Source: Whalleya microplaca (taxonomy: Eukaryota > Ascomycota > Sordariomycetes > Xylariales > Xylariaceae). Taken from it: 64,000 nt of DNA. Below the pieces are notes generated by a model, which worked only from the letters and a program-made list of their open reading frames with translations, was not told the DNA's origin and searched no databases. Location of the stretch: positions 1-64,000 of the forward strand of contig MU385751.1 in the NCBI GenBank assembly GCA_022497155.1, in the 5' to 3' direction. Below, piece by piece: positions 58,711 through 64,000 of the stretch; positions within the stretch are counted from its first letter, which is position 1, and every line of letters begins with the position of its first letter. A program made the translations under genes and the position numbers.

Positions 58711-61700
58711 ATGTCTGCCCAAAGAACGCAGCCCCCGGGCGAGGGCTTCGGCTCTCGATCGGGCTCCTCCGCGGGCTCCCCCGGATGGGATGACCAAAGT
58801 ATGCCTCTGTCACTATGCCTCTGTCATCATCTCTTCATGAAGAGTTCAGTTTAATTGGGATCGCACACTGACCGCCTTCCTTGGACAGTATCCGGCCACG
58901 GAGCCGAGCAGGATGATGACTCCGACGAAGAATTCGCACTCGACGCCGAAGAATTTGCCAGAGCGCTTGACGCCCTCTCCTTATCCCGAAAAACCTCAGC
59001 CGAGAAGAAAGCCGAGATATTCAAGCTCGTCGACAACTACTATAGATATGCAGCTGAGAAGGTCGACGCCATGCGCAAAGCGCAACGGCACTTATCGAGG
59101 ACCGACCAACGTCCATCAGAGGATACTTCTAGCCAGGACTCGATGGACCTTGACGAGGCAGAACATTGGCTAGACTCAGTAGCCGTGTCTAAGAGACTCG
59201 AATATTGGGAGTCGGAGGCCCAGACTTGGGACATGTTGCGCCGCTTGTTGCCATTACGGTATCCACACAGGACCACAATCAAACAGACGCACCACGATAT
59301 TTCGAGGTTCAAGTCATGTTCAGAGCTCTGGGATGCATTCTTAGAGGCAGACTCTACAGCGCAGGAGCGCAAGGCCATCATAGAGTGCCTACAGACCAGC
59401 GCCGACGGGTCGCGTACCGATATAGACGAGCTGGTTCGAGAATACCAAAAGCGGGCAGAGCGAGGCGACATCATAGCCTATGGGTGGCTTCATACGCGTT
59501 CCGCGATCAAGATGCAGAAGAACGTCAATGGTTGGTCCGGAGCCCTTGACCCTAATACGTCCGACGCCGGCCAGATGCTTGTCGATGCAAATGGGTCGAA
59601 CCCTCTGGTGACGCAGCTTGACCCCGACGTAGCAACGAGACAAGGCCGGAAGCTTCAACCGCAGGATGAGTACTTCGAGAGGGCCATCTGGCTTGGTTGC
59701 TACGAGCTGTTGCGCAGGGGTCGGAGCATAGCCGAGATTCGAGACTGGTGTATTGAGAGGACCGAAGTCTGGAGAGCCGTCAGCATGTCAGCTATGCCCT
59801 TGTCCAAGGACGAAGGCGAAGATCGGTTTGATTGCGATCCCCTCTCTGCTCTTCTCTGGCGTCGGACGTGCTTTGCTCTGGCACGCCAGGGGGGCACTGA
59901 TGACTTCGAGCGCGCTGTCTACGGCATCCTCTCCGGTGACATACCTAGTGTTGAAAAGATCTGCGACGACTGGGACGATTTTGTCTATGCCCATTACAAC
60001 GCTTTATTGCGGGCGCAATTCGACGCGTATTTGATGAAGCGATCTTCACCAGATGCAACTACCGCCATTACCCAAATGTTTCCTGCTTTCAACGCTGTCC
60101 AGTTCCACGGCGATGCCGCTACAGCTGGAGAACGCTTTGTCAGCTCTCTGGAGGCCAACGCTAAGACCTCAACCGAAGCAAAGACACCCATGAAGACACT
60201 TCAAGCTGCTATCATATCCGATAATCTAAATCAGTACACCTATGAGCTCGGCCTAGTACTTGGAAAGTCAGCAAATTCACATCGCCTTTCTGCTCTGATA
60301 CCAGATTTCGGTTTTGCTAATGCGAACGTTGATCATACCAAATTTGTTGAGCTGAACAACCACCAAGGACTACGTCTTTTAGTTCATGTGTATATGGTCA
60401 TGTCAAGCCTGGATGAGCTGCAAGTTGGCGGACACGCAGATCTCTCAGACCGCCGCAAGGCGCAGGAGAATGTGATATGCGCTTACGTCAGCACTTTACG
60501 TTTGAAGGGCTTAACAGACCTTATGCCATTATACTGTCGTAGACTGCAGGGAGACAGAGCTTTCTTCGTACTCAGCCGAAACGTCACCAACCTAAATACA
60601 CAAGACGCGCGAGAAATGCACCTCAGGATCATGCAGAAACTCGGTATGGACATCCAGCAGTTCGTCCAGTTTCAACCACGTTCTCTTCTTCAACAGTATC
60701 CTGATATAGATGAACGTTCTCCGGCATTTGGCCGACTCTCTGTTTTTACGAATGATCCACCTACACTCAAATACGGTCGTCCTCTGAAGCCAGATTTCTT
60801 CGGGGAACTTCCAGAGTATCCAGACCCAGTGGACGAACTACTCATACAGTCTTTAGAGTGGTTTCTATTGATCGATGGCCTCTGGAATGAGCTTTTCCAA
60901 GTCGGCACTGCTATCTACAAGCGCTTCCTCAGTAAGTCAAATTCCCCACCATTTTCACGGGTCCAAGGCTAACACTACATCAGAGCATTTCAAATTGCAT
61001 GCCGCGCGCCAATTATCCGAGAGGGTCCGTTGCTCCGAGATCTTTAGAAAGAAGGCCGGGGTTTCTATACCTGACGATTCGGATGTTTCGTGGTTTGACG
61101 AAGTGCGGACGGGCGTAGCGAACGGCGTGTTCGAAGACAGCCTGACTATGGAGGAAATAGCGGCGGCCCGAAACTTCTTCGAATTGGAGTGCCTCGTCCG
61201 CACACTGGACTCGATGGAAACGATCGCTTGTAGCGAATCGTTGGCGCAAGAGTATGTGTCCACCTTGGCGGGTTCCAGACTCAGAAGACACGTAACTAAC
61301 TCTATGAACAGCCCGACGGAGAAGATGAACAAAGAGTTCTGGTCTAACATTGGCTATGAAGTCAAACATATCAAAAGCTTTGTACGCCCCTTATTGCACA
61401 ACTGGCTTATGGAAAGCGTCGAAGGTAAGCCGTACTCGTCTTTGGGGGAGAGGAAAACATGTCTAACGAGTCAACACAGAAGACGAAGATTTCGTCTATC
61501 TTCGAGACGCATACCTGCCGGAGACGATTATAGGATACGTGAGCGTGTTGCACTTCGCAGGAACGAGCCTGTCTCGGGATAACCTGCTCGAGTGCATGGA
61601 ACTCGCCGCCATCATCGCAAAGAAGGACGCGGACATAGCCGGAGTGCTCATGAAGTCGGGCCGCATGAAGGAGATCGTCGAGGGCTTCGCGAACTGCAGC

Positions 61701-61805
61701 AAGGCGCTGGCTATCAGCACCAACGACAAGAAGGGTTCGGGCGGTAGCAGCAAGAAGTTGCGAGAGATGGGATGGACGCGAGAGCTGTGGTCCGTCAAGA
61801 AGTGA
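58711..61805 (+). CDS. nup84: Nuclear pore protein Nup84/Nup107
   Basis: Scaffold nucleoporin of the Y-shaped outer-ring complex of the nuclear pore, 945 aa. Exons: 58711-58798, 58889-60931, 60984-61251, 61312-61424, 61480-61805, all in phase. After a disordered acidic N terminus (DDDSDEEFALDAEEFARALDAL) the protein is all-helical, as in the Nup84/Nup107 family; recognisable stretches are YYRYAAEKV, SVAVSKRLEYWESEAQTWDMLRRLLPLRYP, DEYFERAIWLGCYELLRRG, WRRTCFALARQ and YDPVDELLIQSLEWFLLIDG-like text (DPVDELLIQSLEWF). The last third holds NFFELECLVRTLDSMETI and ends LREMGWTRELWSVKK. Length is in the usual range for fungal members. The short first exon gives a better start than the non-ATG beginning of the main frame. 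Confidence 0.9.
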
Positions 61806-62390
61806 GGATATTCACGGTCTCTATCTTCACGTGATGGAGCTGCTGCATCTATGTTTTACAGGGCTTGATTCGTTGGCGTTGGTGGTGTCTCGAGGACAAG
61901 ACGATGACCATCAAAATGAGGCGTTTCTAGGGCAGGTAGATGGCTGTCCGCCATGTACAACAGCAAGTAGTTCAATTGAGAACTTTGCACAATGACCAAC
62001 CTGGCTTATTTACTATTTAACTATTTTGTGACTAGTAGAAGCTCTCAATTACTTTCCGGGATGAGAGTCGAATATAGTATCATTCCTTAAGCTGATACAG
62101 TCAATCATTAAGGGGTAAGCTGGTTCCTAGGTGGGGTCTTGAGATGCGGCAGATCTGATAAGATAAGCAGCCGATAGCTCGGTTCAACAACTTAGGTAAA
62201 GATGCGGTATTGGTGTAACACCTAACTGTACATCTCCATCCAACCCATACACATACCAACTCCCGCCATTATCCCAAGATAACACCAAATCTTCAGCCTG
62301 AGCGCAAGCTATCTATAATTAATCTACGACAAGCTTGTAACCGAACTTACACTAACGAACTACCCACTGAAACATATCCCCAGGCACGAA
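61806..62390. other. Intergenic, promoter of the Vps37-like gene
   Basis: Separates two same-strand genes. A 3'-splice-like sequence (ATATCCCCAG) 8-17 bp before the ATG at 62391 suggests a spliced 5' leader. Confidence 0.5.
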
Positions 62391-63366
62391 ATGTACAGCC
62401 CGACGCCCCCGCCCCCCGTGCCCCCGCCGAAACCCAGCAGCCACGACGCGAGCCGCCTAGGCACGCCGGCGGCCGCGAACTCGCCTCGACCGCCGCCGGG
62501 GCTGGAGCTGGAGGCGAAGGGGAAAGCTACCGCCACTGAGGCGTCGGGCCTGATCCCCGCGCCGACGGCGGGAGATAATGCGCAGGCGCAGGAGCCTGTA
62601 CCGGAGGATCCCGGCGAGCAGTGGCTGCCGAAGGTGTTGGAGGATAAGTCGTATGTTGATTTCTACTTCTTCTACGGCGGTTCTGTATCCTACCTGTTCT
62701 CTGGTTTTCTTTCCGCTCTATACATACACACTACCAGGAACACATGTGTATACATACATATAAGACTCGTCTGAATCCTTGATATATACTCCCTACTAAC
62801 CCAACCTCAACACACACAGGAAACAAGACCTCGCCGCGATTCTCTCCTCCCCCGCGCTCCTAACGGCCCTCACGCACGCGCCCAGCACGATCCACCCGTC
62901 GCTGGCGGCGACGCACGCGGCGCTGCAGGAGGCGCTGGACGCGAACACGGGGCTGGCGCGGCACCTGGCGTCGCTGGAGACGCACCTGGGCCACCAGCGC
63001 GCGGGCGTGCAGGCGCAGCTGCTGTCGACGCACGCGCTCGAGCGCCAGTGGCGCGCCAAGCAGGCCGAGATGGACGCCGCGCTCGCGCCCTTCGGGCCCG
63101 CGGCGCTGTACGGGCGCCTCACCGCCGCCCTCGCCGAGCAGGAGGGCGTGTGCGCCGCGCTCGAGGAGAGCTTCCTCGATGGTGGGAGTAGTGGGGGAAG
63201 TGGGGGAAGGGGTGAGGATGGCGGGGATGGCGATGGGAAGCTGGTTGCGTCGGAGAGGGAGATCCTCGATTGGGTTAGGAGATACCGTGACGCGAAGAAG
63301 CTGTTTTATCTCCGCCAGGAGCGCAAGGAGAGGTGGAATGAGAGGAGGGTTGGTGGGTGGCGGTAA
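62391..63366 (+). CDS. vps37: ESCRT-I subunit Vps37 (Mod(r) domain protein)
   Basis: Endosomal sorting component that joins Vps23 and Vps28 in ESCRT-I to deliver ubiquitinated cargo to the vacuole; 268 aa. Exons: 62391-62650 and 62820-63366. The N-terminal part is proline-rich and disordered (TPPPPVPPPKPSS). From WLPKVLEDKSKQDLAAILSSPALLTAL onward it is a coiled, Ala/Leu-rich Mod(r) domain with ALQEALDANTGLARHLASLETHL, then ERQWRAKQAEMDAALAPF and, after a glycine-rich insert, EREILDWVRRYRDAKKLFYLRQERKERW, the typical C-terminal helix. The second exon is very GC-rich and gives a long false frame on the opposite strand. The assignment rests on domain pattern rather than a diagnostic residue. 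Confidence 0.8.
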
Positions 63367-64000
63367 GCGGGCGAGCGCTCTTGCATGGATGAGAAGAGTC
63401 AACAGAAAGAGAGGGGTGTGTTTGGTCGGTCAACTACGATGATTAGAACCTCACTTCCAGCACATGTCAAGGTCTATCTGCTTGAACGACGCAGACTACG
63501 CTGCAGCCATTGCAGCTCCGGAGATCGGTCCCTGTCAAGAGACAAGAAGAGTGAGATCTCATGTCAAGACCGCAGTCGCAGTGCTCTACGCCAAGGTCCC
63601 CAACACGACAAACCACAATGTCCGGCCAGCAGCCCGCGTAGGACATGTAGGCCGATGCGGCGCCAACTCAGCAAGTCTCAGTGGTTGTGTCCGGAAGATC
63701 TAGGTATCTGGCATTACTGGAGTCTGCAAGCAATACCTGGACATACAGACACCGGGCGGCAAAAGCGTGTGACGAATCACGGCGGCTCGTGCCCCTTTGC
63801 ACGATGCTTGTCTCACTGCACTGTGACGATGGTAGTTTGGGCCCCCCATTCGGACCGATCCCTCGATACGGGCTGCAGACCGGTCGGACGGCCACAACAA
63901 CCACCTGCCAGATAGGCCGAAAACGCGAGGAGTCACCGCGCGGATCCCCAAGGCCGCAGGCAGCAAGTAGGGACGGACTCAACTGCTGGTAAAAAATGCG
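63367..64000. other. Intergenic to window edge
   Basis: Overlapping frames exist on both strands from 63385 to 63992, but none has recognisable content or splice context. A gene beyond the window may begin here. Confidence 0.35.

Noticed and set aside
62860..63402. 180-aa minus-strand frame opposite vps37
   Set aside because: It is the mirror of the GC-rich Vps37 exon; its Leu/Arg/Pro bias is what antisense of Ala/Gly/Arg-rich coding DNA gives.
63385..63992. Long frames on both strands at the window edge
   Set aside because: They overlap on both strands, lack domains and splice signals, and the region is simply rich in open codons.

Overview
The window looks like nuclear DNA of a filamentous ascomycete (Pezizomycotina); the class cannot be fixed from sequence alone. 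The evidence is genes split by 45-90 nt GT..AG introns, fungal-only families (PTH11-type receptor, GPI-anchored Cu-only superoxide dismutase, F-box/ankyrin protein, small secreted proteins), wide AT-rich spacers, and an AT-rich repeat at the left edge with the CpA depletion typical of repeat-induced point mutation (RIP). Most genes had to be assembled exon by exon; all joins reported for intact genes keep frame from ATG to stop.

Layout. 1-2640: RIP-degraded transposon remnant with subterminal TGGGACT-like motifs. 3202-9915: a carbohydrate-use block with an MFS sugar transporter (7 exons, one of only 5 nt), a secreted GH43 glycosidase (10 exons) just downstream on the same strand, and a monocarboxylate-type MFS transporter facing them. 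11127-16327: three small secreted proteins. 16.3-25.2 kb: sparse; it holds a 10-N assembly gap with near-duplicated flanks, a Myb-like nuclear protein, an unrecognised three-exon gene and a 221-aa GATase-like protein. 25.2-28.1 kb: a decaying F-box/ankyrin gene. 28-33.5 kb: repeat-rich, with a MITE-like element, a second partial copy of it, and an LTR-like repeat also present at 7.8 kb. 33535-39581: four metabolic genes (MetX-type alpha/beta hydrolase, formyltetrahydrofolate cyclo-ligase-like protein, DHA1 transporter, SDR oxidoreductase), with an 18-bp perfect palindrome in the divergent promoter. 41.9-45.8 kb: gene graveyard (PTH11 receptor pseudogene, tRNA-like relics, P450 tail). 45807-46225: a hidden 87-aa V-ATPase subunit f gene. 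49288-53618: extracellular superoxide dismutase and an amino-acid permease. 55.1-55.9 kb: glutathione S-transferase pseudogene. 58711-63366: two conserved housekeeping genes in tandem, nuclear pore Nup84/Nup107 and ESCRT-I Vps37.

Taken together, the right end is conserved core genome and the left and middle are accessory: transport, polysaccharide breakdown, secreted proteins, and several genes in visible decay. I found no wholly new multi-gene system. The most unusual signals are the 5-nt exon, the run of hairpins inside the ankyrin pseudogene, the MITE family, the promoter palindrome and the concentration of pseudogenes.
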